A stretch of DNA of 64,000 nucleotides, taken from contig OZ038402.1 of the NCBI GenBank assembly GCA_964036045.1, forward strand, positions 4,247,395-4,311,394, in the 5' to 3' direction. Source of the DNA: Eutreptiella sp. 'Long Island Sound 2002' (taxonomy: Eukaryota; Euglenozoa; Euglenophyceae; Eutreptiales; Eutreptiaceae). Every line of letters begins with the position of its first letter. The stretch's first letter is position 1. Both the position numbers and the translations under genes were made by a program. Of this stretch, positions 52,270 through 61,464 are shown one piece after another. Under the pieces are notes generated by a model. It was not told the origin of the DNA. It saw only the letters and a program-made list of their open reading frames with translations, and ran no database searches.

Positions 52270-52596
52270 GCCCGATGGCCGGAGATCATCGGGTCGATGC
52301 TGGTGATCCTGAACCTCATCTTCGTCGTTGGGATCCGCGTCCTGGGCAAGAAGCTGTCCGACCTGTTCAGGGCCGACGTGGAGGACCTCTCCACAATGCA
52401 CTACGTGGAGCACACCAACGCCGAGAGCCTCCGCATCATCCACGCCCAGCCCCCCCCGTGGGAGGCCGAGAAGGAGGTGGAGCTGCAGACGTCCCGCCCG
52501 AAGCTCGCCCGGGGCTTCTCCGCCAAGACCGGCACCGCCGCCGCCCGAGCCAATGCAATTTCCCCATATTCTGAAGAGCCGACCCCCAACCTATGA
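52270..52596 (+). CDS. Last exon of an unidentified single-pass membrane protein
   Basis: Begins after a CCGCCGCAG acceptor and is open for 108 residues to TGA: ARWPEIIGS, one hydrophobic segment MLVILNLIFVVGIRVLG, then KKLSDLFRADVEDLSTMHYV and EHTNAESLRIIHAQPPPWEA, and a basic tail. Strong GC-rich codon bias, an intact frame and an acceptor preceded by pyrimidines make it a real exon. No GT donor interrupts it before the stop. The charged domain after the membrane segment is probably cytosolic. I do not recognise the family. It is the only convincing host exon on the plus strand; upstream exons were not found. Confidence 0.55.
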   Translation, partial: ARWPEIIGSMLVILNLIFVVGIRVLGKKLSDLFRADVEDLSTMHYVEHTNAESLRIIHAQPPPWEAEKEVELQTSRPKLARGFSAKTGTAAARANAISPYSEEPTPNL

Positions 52597-52631
52597 CTTG
52601 AGGCACAACACTCGTGAAGGGCTCTGCAACA

Positions 52632-52748
52632 GGCCTATTGGAGGGGCATATTGGGGGGCATATTGGGGGGCATAGTGGGGGGCCTATGAAGGGGCCTATG
52701 AGGGGGCCTATTTAGGGGCGTATTAGGAGGCCTATTAGGGGGCCCTGT
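52632..52748 (+). repeat. GGGGCCTATTA minisatellite
   Basis: About eight imperfect units of 13-15 bp (GGGGCATATTGGG, GGGGCCTATGAAG, GGCGTATTAGGAG), directly downstream of the exon. Confidence 0.85.
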
Positions 52749-52859
52749 TTGATATTTCCTGCCGTGGAGGTGTCCCTATCGATGGGGGGGGCAGTGCCAT
52801 TGTGCGGCGGCCCCCCTCCTTTCGCTTGGCTTCAGAGTGTGTTGCCCAGCGGGGCATGC

Positions 52860-53110
52860 CACTACACAGGCTTGACAACCAGAACAAGACACGACATCGA
52901 GCACCAGCAGCACCAGATTTGTGGCGAATGTGATGCAATGTGAAGCAAGTCGCAGTGTGTGTCCTGTGCACAGAACGCCCCATGCTTTCACCAGGAAAAT
53001 GGAAGAGTCCCGCATCGTCCGCGGACACGAAAAGCTCGAAAAAAAGGTTCGCACGGGAGTAGTGCGTACAGCACACGACCTCCACTTGCGCCTCTTCTGC
53101 GCCAAAGGGC
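52860..53110 (+). pseudogene. Zinc-finger-like frame with one in-frame TGA
   Basis: One plus frame reads EHQQHQICGECDAM, stop, SKSQCVSCAQNAPCFHQENG and RKARKKGSHG: a CxxC-x8-CxxC-x6-CxH arrangement if the TGA is read as one residue. The spacing resembles the cysteine cluster of the transposase remnant at 26556-26680. Probably a transposon scrap. Confidence 0.3.
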
Positions 53111-53975
53111 ACATGAACATGCGGGGCTCTCGAGCAGGCTGCCGTCGGCATCGCAGAGGAAGGGTCAGACCCGCTTCTGCTGCTCGTCGTCTTGTGGGGC
53201 GATGCAATGCCCACCGTTGGCGGGATCGACAAACACCTCGGCCCGGTGGCTTGGGAGGTCATTTCTCTGCCTGGGATTCACTGCGTGTGCTGTTCGTGGA
53301 CTATATAACGGAATCCCATCGCTGTTATGCTGCAACCGCAAGACATCAAACCCCGCCCTCCGTGAACTCGTTACCCCACCCTTTATGAACAACAGGTACC
53401 AACATACTCTAGTCGCTGATGCGCTTGTTTGTGGAGAAGGATAGAAAAGGTGCACCGCACGCGCACCGCGTGACGTGTTGGAACACACTCTGCGGACAAG
53501 GTCATTCCTTGGGAGCCCCGGCTCACACGAGCTCAGGCTCACGTGTGCCTCGTTAGCGCTCGGACAGACGGACGGGGTCAAGCTGACAGCCAAAGTACAA
53601 CATATTTTGTCCCGCGTGAGCCGCAGCTCGCATGCCGCCCGGGGCCGTGGGGTGTTCTGTAAAGGCGGGTGGGGTCGTGTAGTGCAGCCCCTCCGCCGGG
53701 TGAACAGCACAGCACCCAACCAGCCTTTTGGAGCACCCCCTCACCCCCTCCCGCGCAGCACTGCACACTGGATGACCTACGCAGTACCCCACCAGCATTT
53801 TACAGGGGGAGGGGGGTTCGGCAAAGGAAATTTTTGTGGGGGAAATTCCTCTTTTAAGATTGCTGCTGAAACCCCCGGACGTATATTTGGACTCTGCTTC
53901 CCTGTCACCTGTCTGTGCAGCGACATGCTGCTGCCGCGCCCCGGGGGCAACTCAAAGAAGGGGAATGGTCCTCGA

Positions 53976-54206
53976 TCACTTCCGGGTCTGCTGTGTCTTG
54001 GCTGGCCTTTCCTGGCGATATGAACCAAGTGCATCCCTTGGGGCCGCACACTCGATGCACACGTCCCCTCCGAACTCGGAGGCGGAGATGACGGTCGCAG
54101 GGACCCTATCACCAGCTGATCGGGTGTAGGCGACCGTGATGCCCGCAGGAAGCCACAAAAGGGACGTGGGTGAAACTGTAAGCGGACACGGTGCAGTGTG
54201 CGCCAT
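53976..54206 (-). pseudogene. Fragment with VxYxRSxGxxVPATVI motif
   Basis: Minus frame: LPAGITVAYTRSAGDRVPAT, VISASEFGGDVCIECAAPRD. Third and longest case of the motif also seen at about 10530 and 30840. The regular spacing suggests a small beta-barrel module of a mobile-element protein. The function is inference. Confidence 0.35.
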
Positions 54207-54459
54207 GGTGTAACACCTGGGAACCAGCTGCAGTTCACTGTCGGATGGGTGGGTGGGTCTACCAAATCACCCCGATACACGCAGCGCGCATGCACCGCGC
54301 GCACACCGCGCACAGGGCTCCCTCTCTTCTAGCAAATGTGCTTGCTCGTGGAGAAACACAAGCCCAGCATGAGTACATATCCAGCATGACTGGTCCAAGA
54401 AACCCTGCATGCAAGGGCGGCACCCCAAAACTCTGTATGCTGGACGTGTATGCTTTTTT

Positions 54460-54575
54460 TTTTGACTGACTCCAGAAGTTCAAAGAGTACTCAAGACTGT
54501 GCTTGGGAAAGTGGGCGTCTCCAGCATATGATACAGTGGATCCCCGCACCGCGGGGCACATGGCAAAGACCCAGA
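54460..54575 (+). repeat. 111-bp dispersed repeat, partner of 23265-23380
   Basis: Same sequence after a T-run, two or three differences. 3' flanks differ. Confidence 0.85.
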
Positions 54576-55173
54576 ATTCACATGCGTATACCAGAGTATG
54601 TGTATCTGTATCTGTATGCTGGACGTGTATGCAGAGGCTTCCACACCCCCTCCAGTTCTGCTGTATGAAAACTGACTATCCCAAAACAGGGGGGCACTGT
54701 GTTGAAAGGTGCTGCATGGGCTCCTGAGAACACGCTCGGTGACGCGCATACAGCCACTGCTCCGCCGCACAACAACCAAAGGATTGCAAAGCGGACGCAC
54801 TGCCCCTTGCCCACACCCACCGGCAACTCAAAATTGCACCCCCCAAGTTGCCCACAACTCCACTTGTCCCCCCACCCCAGTGAATGCACACCAGACACGC
54901 CACGACACGCCATGTCCGGCAGGGGAACTGAATTTCGTTAGGAATCAGCCCTGTCCCATGTGCCACTCGGTAACATCCGCCGCTGTCGCACCCACAACTC
55001 AGTAGGAACAAGCGGCATCCCCTGTCCGGCGCAGTAAGATCCAGCTCCTTCTTATCACGCGTGACCAGGCAGACGCTAGCGCCATGTTTGGTGCACACGT
55101 GCTCGGCATGCCAGCCTACCGAACGCACTGTCCTTGATCGGCGTGCCCGGGCCAACGCAAAAAGGGGGGGCGC

Positions 55174-55503
55174 TCACTTCACGATCCCGTTCTTGATGGT
55201 GGCGAGCACGGACCCCGAAGGCAGCGTGAACTTGGCCTCCTTCCAGCAGACCAGCCCGTTGTCGTCGGTCTTGAAGTCCTTCATCAGTTTCTGCACCTTG
55301 CGCTTCGCCACGGGCACCCCCTCGATGTACCCCGCCCCCTCCAGCGGGGGGAAGGTCACCCGCTGCCCGACCTCGCTCCCCACGGGCAGCGTCAGCAGCT
55401 CCAGCTTGCCGTCGGCGTCGCCGGCGCACAGCACCATCCCGTTGGACTCCACGCCCTTCAGGTTCGCCGCGGCCAGGTTGCAGATCACCAGCACCATCGC
55501 GTC
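55174..55503 (-). CDS. tRNA-binding (EMAPII-type) domain gene, last exon
   Basis: 110 codons after a CCGCCGCAG acceptor (phase 0), to TGA. Starts DAMVLVICNLAAANLKGVES, NGMVLCAGDADGK, continues LPVGSEVGQRVTFPPLEGAG and ends LPSGSVLATIKNGIVK. This is the second half of the OB-fold plus the C-terminal EMAPII extension. Its VxxxCNLxxxxxxGxxSxGMVLxA signature is characteristic of AIMP1/Arc1p and the C-termini of plant and algal MetRS. The intact C-terminal extension distinguishes it from bacterial CsaA/Trbp111. Confidence 0.85.
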   Translation of the reverse strand, partial: DAMVLVICNLAAANLKGVESNGMVLCAGDADGKLELLTLPVGSEVGQRVTFPPLEGAGYIEGVPVAKRKVQKLMKDFKTDDNGLVCWKEAKFTLPSGSVLATIKNGIVK

Positions 55504-55557
55504 CTGCGGCGGGGAGTCACAGGCATGGGACGTTCAGTGGGACATGCATCGCCACCC

Positions 55558-55687
55558 CGCGGGGCCAGCTTCACTGGCATTTGTAACCGACAGTAACCGC
55601 CCCCAACCGCTTCGGCAACCTCCTCCAACCGCCTGCCTAACCACTTCTGGGGCCGCCTCTGAGGTCCCTTCCCTTCTAATGCATCCG
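55558..55687 (-). repeat. Introner-like repeat in the tRNA-binding gene intron, 3' side
   Basis: TTGTAACCGACAGTAACCGC, CAACCTCCTCCAACCGCC, GGCCGCCTCTGAGGTCCC and CTTCTAATGCATCC blocks. Begins 55 bp from the exon acceptor. Confidence 0.85.
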
Positions 55688-56049
55688 TGGGGGAGGGGGG
55701 GACCAGGGGGGGGGGGGCGCTGATCCGGCGCGCGCGCGGGGCACAGCCCGGAAGAGCGGTAGGAAGTGGGGAGGGGGATGTAGGGATGCCAGGGGAAGTG
55801 TCAAGCGCTTCGCTTTCTGACCGCCCTGCGGCCCTCACTGGGTCGGAGGCCGGGGGGCAGACACGAGCTCATCGAGGGAAGCAAAAGGCTTATGTCTCTC
55901 GGGGCGGGCACGCGGGCCCACGGCTTCCGGGGCAACTTGGGGCGTCAGGGAGTGGGACGACGTTCGCCTGCCGACCACGAATCTGCATGCGTTTTGCGAT
56001 TCGGAAGCAGAGGAACGGAGATGTTCGCAGTTCATAATGCGGAACCCTG

Positions 56050-56372
56050 ACCCAGGGATGCATCAGAAAGGAAGGGACCACAGAGGCCGCCGCAGAAGCG
56101 GATAGTCGGGCGGTTGGAGGAGGTTACTGAGCGGTTGGGGGCGGTTACTGTCGGTTACACACGCCATTGAGCCTGGCACTTGGCATCAGGGGGACAGTGG
56201 CTGGGCGTAGGCTGGGCGCCCTGGGGGGGGCACAAGGCCTCGGTATTCGGTTGTTTGCCTTTGGCGGCGCCTATCGGCCTCTCGCCACTGCACCCCCTGC
56301 GGGTCCGGACGTGTTTTCGTTGTGTCAACGGAGGCCCCGGATGACTTGTCCTGTTTGACCACTCCACGGGCG
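56050..56372 (+). repeat. Introner-like repeat followed by GGCACNAGGCC repeat
   Basis: GGATGCATCAGAAAGGAAGG, GGCGGTTGGAGGAGGTTAC, TCGGTTACAC, TGGCATCAGGGGGACAGTGG, GGGCGCCCTGGG, then GGCACAAGGCCTCGGTATTC and GGATGACTTGTCCTGTTTGA. Confidence 0.8.
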
Positions 56373-56485
56373 GGGGGGGGGGGGGTTCCTGCCCTGACCC
56401 CGTGTACTGTGGTTTAGGGGCAGCCGGCCGGGGATACCAGGCGTGCGCGCGCGCGCGCGGCACCGCGCTCGCGACCACGCCACAC

Positions 56486-56764
56486 CTGCATCTTGTCCAC
56501 GGGCACGTGGTTCACGAGCCCGCTGACGATCTGCCGCGGCTCGCCCTCCCCCAAGTCCACCTTCTCGACGTAGAGCGTGTCGGCGGTGTCGTGCTTCTTG
56601 ACGGACACGATCTTGCCGACGCGGATGTCGAAGGCCGTGACGTCATCCGCCTCCTTCTTCACGGGCTTGGCCTCCGGCTTGGGCTTGGTCTTCTTCGGGA
56701 ACAGGACCGGGGGGTCGCCCTCGGGGAACTTGGTGCCGCCCTTCAGCGCGCCGAACTTGAGCAC
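56486..56764 (-). CDS. tRNA-binding (EMAPII-type) domain gene, penultimate exon; MetRS-like
   Basis: 93 codons from a TCTAAG acceptor to ATGCAG/GTGTGG, phase 0 at both ends. Begins VLKFGALKGGTKFPEGDPPV then LFPKK, which resembles the end of a methionyl-tRNA synthetase anticodon domain (G-x-K-I ... PLFxK). A Lys/Pro-rich linker follows, then the start of the tRNA-binding OB-fold: VTAFDIRVGKIVSVKKHDTA, LYVEKVDLGEGEPRQIVSGL, VNHVPVDKMQ. In the next exon the domain is completed. This suggests a cytosolic MetRS with an appended tRNA-binding domain. TyrRS or a free AIMP1/Arc1p-like cofactor remain possible because the catalytic exons are not in view. The acceptor lies at the edge of an introner-like repeat. 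Confidence 0.8.
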
Positions 56765-57390
56765 CTTAGAGAAGCGGTTGGGCAGGCGGTTGGAGGAGGT
56801 TGCCAAAGCGGTTGGGGGCGGTTACTGTCGGTTACAAATGCCATTGAGGCTGGCACTTGGCGTCAGCACCAACCCAACCCAACACCCAGGGTTGCGTTAG
56901 AAGGAAATGGGCCTCAGAGGCGGCCCCAGAGGCGGTTGGAGGCGGTTGGAGGAGGTTGCCAAAGCAGTTGGGGGCGGTTACAAATGCCATTGAGGCGGGC
57001 ACTTGGCGTCAGGGGGACAGTGGCTGGGCAAAGACTGGGCGCCCTGGAGGGGGGGGGGGGGGTTATCTCCCCCTCCTTCCAATGCATGTCTGCCGCCCCC
57101 CACCCCCCACCCCACCACGGAAGGGACCTCAGAGGCGGCCCCAGAAGCGGTTAGACAGGCGGTTGGAGGAGGTTGCCAAAGCGGTTGGGGGCGGTTACTG
57201 TCGGTTACAAATGCCATTGAGCTTGGCACTTGCAGTTAGGGAAACAGTGGCTGGGCATAGACTGGGCGCCCTGGAGGGAGGGGGGGGGGGGCTTACCTCC
57301 CCTCCTTCCAATGCATCTCTGCAGCCGCCCCCCCACCCCACCTCGGGCCGCCTCTGGGGCCCCTTCCCTTCTAATGCATCCCTGGGAGGG
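56765..57390 (+). repeat. Introner-like repeats, three copies in tandem
   Basis: Copies at 56765-56880 (truncated, starting exactly at the exon edge), 56890-57098 and 57118-57330, plus an inverted end at 57343-57385. Complete ones run from TTAGAAGG... or GAAGGGACCTCAGAGGCGG to CTCCTTCCAATGCAT and contain all core blocks and a G-run after GGGCGCCCTGGAGG. Confidence 0.85.
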
Positions 57391-57415
57391 GGGGAGGGGG
57401 GGGGCGGGGTCTGGG

Positions 57416-57545
57416 GCCCAAAAGTTTGTACCAAAAATGGCCCGACAAGATTTTCCCGATTGTAAATTTCGTTTTTTCCCACGATGGTCCCTTTGGTTGG
57501 TGGCGGTCTGATTGGGGGGGGGTTGGTCTGGGGGGGGGGGGGGCA
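57416..57545 (+). repeat. TTTGTACCAAAAATGGCCC repeat
   Basis: AAGTTTGTACCAAAAATGGC, CGACAAGATTTTCCCGATTG, TTTCCCACGATGGTCCCTTT, then G-runs. Parts recur at 38425-38475, 39190-39240 and 46150-46185. Confidence 0.7.
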
Positions 57546-57861
57546 CCTCCTACGGTTGTCAGCCATTCCAATGCAAGAAATGGATGTGGCATCACAATCC
57601 ACAGTCGCGGTGTTCGCAGGGCACAAGCCCGTCGACAGTCGGTCGCAAGTGCAGTGGGGCGCTGGTGCAGCATGCGGCCCAACGCGGGATCTTTGGGGCA
57701 AGGCCCCGTGGGTGTGGCTCGCGTGGCCAGCGAAGACCGACGGCCTGACGGATACCCATTCAGGAAGGCATGCGGATGAAGGAGCACAGCACGGCCCTTG
57801 GGCAGCTCCCCTGCATTCGGGGGATGGTGTGAAAGGGCATTGTGGTCTGGGCGGGAAGGGA

Positions 57862-58560
57862 ATCGCTCTGCGGGGGGGGGGGGGGGCACGGAAGCCTATT
57901 TGCCCAAACCCCCCCCCGGCCGCTGTGCCGGGAGGGGGGGGGGGGGGGGTTCGGGGGGGGTGCCCCACCTGCCGTGTCGGGGGGGGNNNNNNNNNNNNNN
58001 NNNNNNNNNNNNNNNNNNNNNNNNNNNNNNNNNNNNNNNNNNNNNNNNNNNNNNNNNNNNNNNNNNNNNNNNNNNNNNNNNNNNNNNNNNNNNNNNNNNN
58101 NNNNNNNNNNNNNNNNNNNNNNNNNNNNNNNNNNNNNNNNNNNNNNNNNNNNNNNNNNNNNNNNNNNNNNNNNNNNNNNNNNNNNNGAAAAAATTGCTCT
58201 GCGGGGGGGGGGGGGGGGGGCACAGAAGCCCATTTGCTCAACCCCTCCCCCCCTCCTTGGCAGCCATGCCGAGAGGGGCTTTGGGGCGAGGTTGCCCTAC
58301 CTGCCGTCCCAGCTGGGGGGGCTCCACCACAACATCTACGGCTCAAAATGATACCTACGGCGCGCTGATCATTTTGACTACACCTACATGTGGGGGGGGG
58401 GGGGGGGGACTTTGAAAAAACTTTTCCGGGCCAAAATTTGTGTTCCAGCGCCTTTAGCGCCAACCTCTGTTCTTACACAAAACAAAGGGCTCGACACGGA
58501 AGCCCATTTCTCCAACCCCCCCCCCCCCATCCCCCTTCAGCGCCCCCCCCCCGAAGGAAC
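57862..58560. repeat. Tandem G/C-run units around the assembly gap
   Basis: CGCTCTGCG/TGCTCTGCG, a G-run, GGAAGCC(C/T)ATTTGCCCAA-like and a C-run occur at 57866, 58194 and partly at 58497. The gap lies within this array, so its true length is unknown. Confidence 0.7.
57987..58186. other. Assembly gap (200 N)
   Basis: Run of 200 N, a conventional placeholder length. Long G-runs on both sides probably caused it. Confidence 0.99.
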
Positions 58561-58788
58561 TCTGGGCTATGTCACGTGTGCACTGGCGGCAACAGCACAA
58601 AGCGCAGAAAGAAAATGGGCTCGTCAGTGGCCTATAAGACCATAGGTACCTTTCTGTCGCAAGACAAGAGACACGAAGATGCCTGTGGGTGGGCCACAGA
58701 GATGCGAAACAGTGGGTGTGCAGCGGTACGCCATCGGCCGACGCTATGCTTTACCCACCGGACCTGTAAATTCGACCTATTTCTGAGT

Positions 58789-59967
58789 TCATAAGACAGG
58801 GAAAGGTGATGGGCCCTCCCCCCGGGGGCATAGCCCCAACGGGATGCGTTTCGAGGGATTCAATAGTGGCGTTAGCGCAGATAAAATAGGAAAATCGTGG
58901 CACCAGTCGGCGCAGTGCGCGTGGCAGAGCCCTGCATGTGGCATGTGCCATGAGGCATACGCCTGTGTTGACCAAATAGCATGGCTGTTTAGCCAGCGAT
59001 GGAGGTGGAAAAAGACTGTCTCCCTGGTGGAAGGCAGTTTATAGGTAATGTGTTCGCACCATATAAGTGTCTGATCTACGTCCCATGTCGTTCGGGCGAT
59101 GATGCGAGGCACTGCGGAGTGCAACGCGCGCAAGACAGTGGGTCGTGAATAGCCAGACAAGAGGGCAACTTGCGCCCAGGATGTGATACTCAATAAACAG
59201 GATGCCCATGTGTGGAGAAAGGGCTGTACATTGAGTACTGCACTGACCAGTATGTTGGATATGTGTTTGTGGGCCTGTGCAGGTGGTGGTGACTGGAGGG
59301 TGACTGTGTATTTCAGGTGCCAGCTCGCTGTCAAACCCGACGGCTGGGCATATATCAATGGAGGGCTGTCGTCCCCGAGGTGTATGGTAAAACCCATGGC
59401 CGTGAGAGAGGGGGATGTGCAAGTGCGGCGGCATACCCGTTGTTCATCTGTCATGCAGTCGCACAGGACTGGCAGGTCCCATACCTCTGACAGAGTGTCA
59501 CAGACATTTTGCATCTCGTGCGCCGGGGACGGTCCCCGTGCCCCTACCAGGATGTTGTCCCTGAATTGCGCTAAGGACACCGTGTTCCCTCGTGGTGTGG
59601 TCCACAGTGGGTGTCCCCCCCCCCCCCGCAGAGCAATTTTCAGGTCGCCTGGGGGGAGCATGCGGGTGGCCATATGACATGCAGTCCATAGACCCCGACG
59701 CGGTGACCGGGGAAAGGGATGCCGCTGCGCAGGGGCCCGGCGGAGGATGACGAGTAACACAACCCCAAGGCAGAGGGGGCGGGGTCCGGTTGAGTGTGGC
59801 GCAGGATGCAGGTCACGGGGGCCGCCGCCAGCCAATGTATGACCCCGAGGGGTGTGCAACCGTTTTGGGGGCTGTAGGGGGGGGGGATACCCCCCCCTTT
59901 GGGGTTGGGTCCTGACCAGGATCGGCCCCCGTGATGCAGGTGGCCTCGGACCGAGTTTCACCGGCAA
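58789..59967 (-). pseudogene. Retroelement reverse-transcriptase-like protein, C-terminal part
   Basis: Open frame of 392 residues, the largest relic of its family here. TTPRGNTVSLAQFRDNILVG fits the RT palm motif C (hydrophobic-FxDD, here FRDN). After it come DTLSEVWDLPVLCDCMTDEQ, HLKYTVTLQ, SITSWAQVALLSGYSRPTVL and HLHRWLNSHAIWSTQAYASW, which recur in the fragments at 48513-48785 and 40225-40478. The N-terminal 120 residues are Pro/Arg-rich and cross G-runs, so they are probably not coding. The second catalytic Asp is Asn, which is expected to impair the enzyme. No RNase H or integrase recognised. Confidence 0.5.
59865..59940. repeat. G/C inverted pair with GGGTCCTGACCAGG tail
   Basis: G9-ATA-C9 inverted pair then TTTGGGGTTGGGTCCTGACC, as at 6090-6150. 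Confidence 0.65.
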
Positions 59968-60143
59968 ACGCGCGTTCGCACCCGGGCAAACCCATCAATG
60001 CAGAGCAGGACTCTGTCTTCCTTCGGCCTCCCCACAGCCACAAAAACAATCATAAAACTCGGGTAGCACGAACAGCATAAACGGATATGTTTTTTCCAGT
60101 CCAGACCAAAGGTGAGGTGGCGTACCCTGCTCATCATATGGTA

Positions 60144-60371
60144 CCCCCCCCCCTTGAAATCTCCCCTCTTTTGTCAGGCCGGTTCCCCCCCCGGGGGGGG
60201 GGGGGGGGCTCGCCACAAATCTGTACCATAACACCACAGTGTAAATCAGCTTCGGCGCCATGTAAAAATTTTCTTTGGCGCCTAGTATTTCCTATGCTTT
60301 CTGGGCCAAGGTGACGGTTCCCCCCCTTGGGGGGGGGGTTTCAAGGGGGGGAGATTTCAGGGGGGGGGGGG
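60144..60371. mobile_element. C-run TIR element flanked by TA (228 bp)
   Basis: Left C10-TTGAAATCTCCCC; right reverse complement C12-TGAAATCTCCCCCC. TA outside both (60142-60143, 60372-60373). Nested inverted GGTTCCCCCC/G-run pairs and a GGCGCC palindrome; the centre matches the 35108-35386 element. Confidence 0.8.
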
Positions 60372-60387
60372 TACTCGGGAAAACGTC

Positions 60388-60500
60388 TCGGAATCAAGGT
60401 TCAGAACTGCCCTATGCTACAATTGATCCCACAAATGACTTGTGGTAGCGGATCTGACAAGTAGCGTGGATTAGCTGAGTCTGAAACCAGGTTTAATGGT
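60388..60500 (+). repeat. GATCTGACA repeat, copy 4
   Basis: CTCGGAATCAAGGTTCAGAA, GATCCCACAAATGACTTGTG, CGGATCTGACAAGTAGCG and GCTGAGTCTGAAACCAGG in order. Confidence 0.75.
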
Positions 60501-60534
60501 CGTGGCACCATTCCCTCACCTCACAGGCGTGCAA

Positions 60535-60655
60535 TGGCTAAGACATGGGCACGACACAAGATCACAGACACAGTAATAAACAATGGTTGGTGGTTGGCAG
60601 TTGGCGGCGGTTGGTGGTTGGCGGTTGGCGGCGGTTGGCAGCAATGGCATTCGGG
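60535..60655 (+). repeat. GGTTGGCGG minisatellite with head, copy 4
   Basis: Head AAGACATGGGCACGACACAA, ATAAACAAT, then about 60 bp of GGTTGGCGG units. No hairpin tail. Confidence 0.75.
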
Positions 60656-60747
60656 GTCGGCGAGGGTCCCTGAGTCCGCGTCAGTGAGTTCTGAAGACAA
60701 CGATGGTCACACGCCTGTAGTATGCCGTTGTTTGCGCGCGCGGTGCG

Positions 60748-60890
60748 GCACCTTTCTGATGTTTCTGGAGATTTTACCGAGTGAAGAGGCCCACTGCAAA
60801 CCACTTTGGCGGGTGTTCCCAAACGCTTGTGGATGGTCACCAGAGGCCTTTGGATGATACCCGGTGTATATCGACACTTTGCACACGGTG
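60748..60890 (+). repeat. Dispersed repeat, partner of 12790-12960
   Basis: CACCTTTCTGATGTTTCTGG through GGCGGGTGTTCCCAAA and beyond; same orientation as the partner. Confidence 0.75.
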
Positions 60891-61206
60891 CGCGCACGGT
60901 GTGTGTGACACCCTCTTTACCGCGTGCACAAAGGTCATGCACGGACATAAGTACTAATTCGCATGGCGAGGCCACCGTTGGCAATGCAACGGATGCTTTG
61001 GATGCGACGTCCTCGCATGGAGCTGGGTCCGGCTGAGTGGCGCAGGATGCAGGTGGCCTTCGGCCGGGTTCGGGTTGCGGCGAGCACCGCGAATCTTGAG
61101 TGCACCATCGAATGGGACCGACTCCCAATGAAACCCCATTCCCCGTCCGGATCTTGCCAGGAGGCACATGCCAGGGCAGTATCTGCAGTACGGGATCCAC
61201 AGGGTG

Positions 61207-61460
61207 CCTCATGGTCAAGACATGGGCAAGACACAAGATCACAGAGACAGTAATCAACAATGGTTGGCAGTTGGCGGCGGTTTGGCGGCGGCTGGCGGTT
61301 GGCAGTTAGTGGTTCGTGACGGTCGGCGGTTGTCGGTTGGCGGTTGGTAGCGGTTGGCAGTTGGCGGCGGTTGGCGGCGGATGGCGGCTGGCAGTCAGTG
61401 GTTGGTGACGATTGGCGGTTGGCGGTTGGCGGTTGGCGGTTGGTGGTGGTTGGTGGCAAC
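61207..61460 (+). repeat. GGTTGGCGG minisatellite with head, copy 5
   Basis: Head GGTCAAGACATGGGCAAGAC, ACAGTAATCAACAATGG, then about 195 bp of GGTTGGCGG/GGCGGTTGGCAG units. No hairpin tail. Confidence 0.8.
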
Positions 61461-61464
61461 AATG

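Larger units (their letters stand above)
55504..56485 (-). other. 982-bp intron made of introner-like repeats
   Basis: Between two exons of the tRNA-binding gene. Contains an introner-like copy at 55558-55687 (minus orientation), one at 56050-56215 (plus orientation), and a GGCACNAGGCC repeat at 56228-56372. Little non-repeat sequence remains. Confidence 0.7.

Noticed and set aside
52735-53262. 175- and 143-residue minus-strand frames
   Set aside because: Antisense to a plus frame with better-spaced Cys/His residues; no motif of their own.
57195-58463. 422-residue minus-strand frame across the gap
   Set aside because: Runs through 200 N and through C-runs; Pro-rich artefact.
61026-61060. 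Block shared with 59787-59815 (GAGTG...GCGCAGGATGCAGGT)
   Set aside because: Only about 30 bp; too short to define a repeat family.
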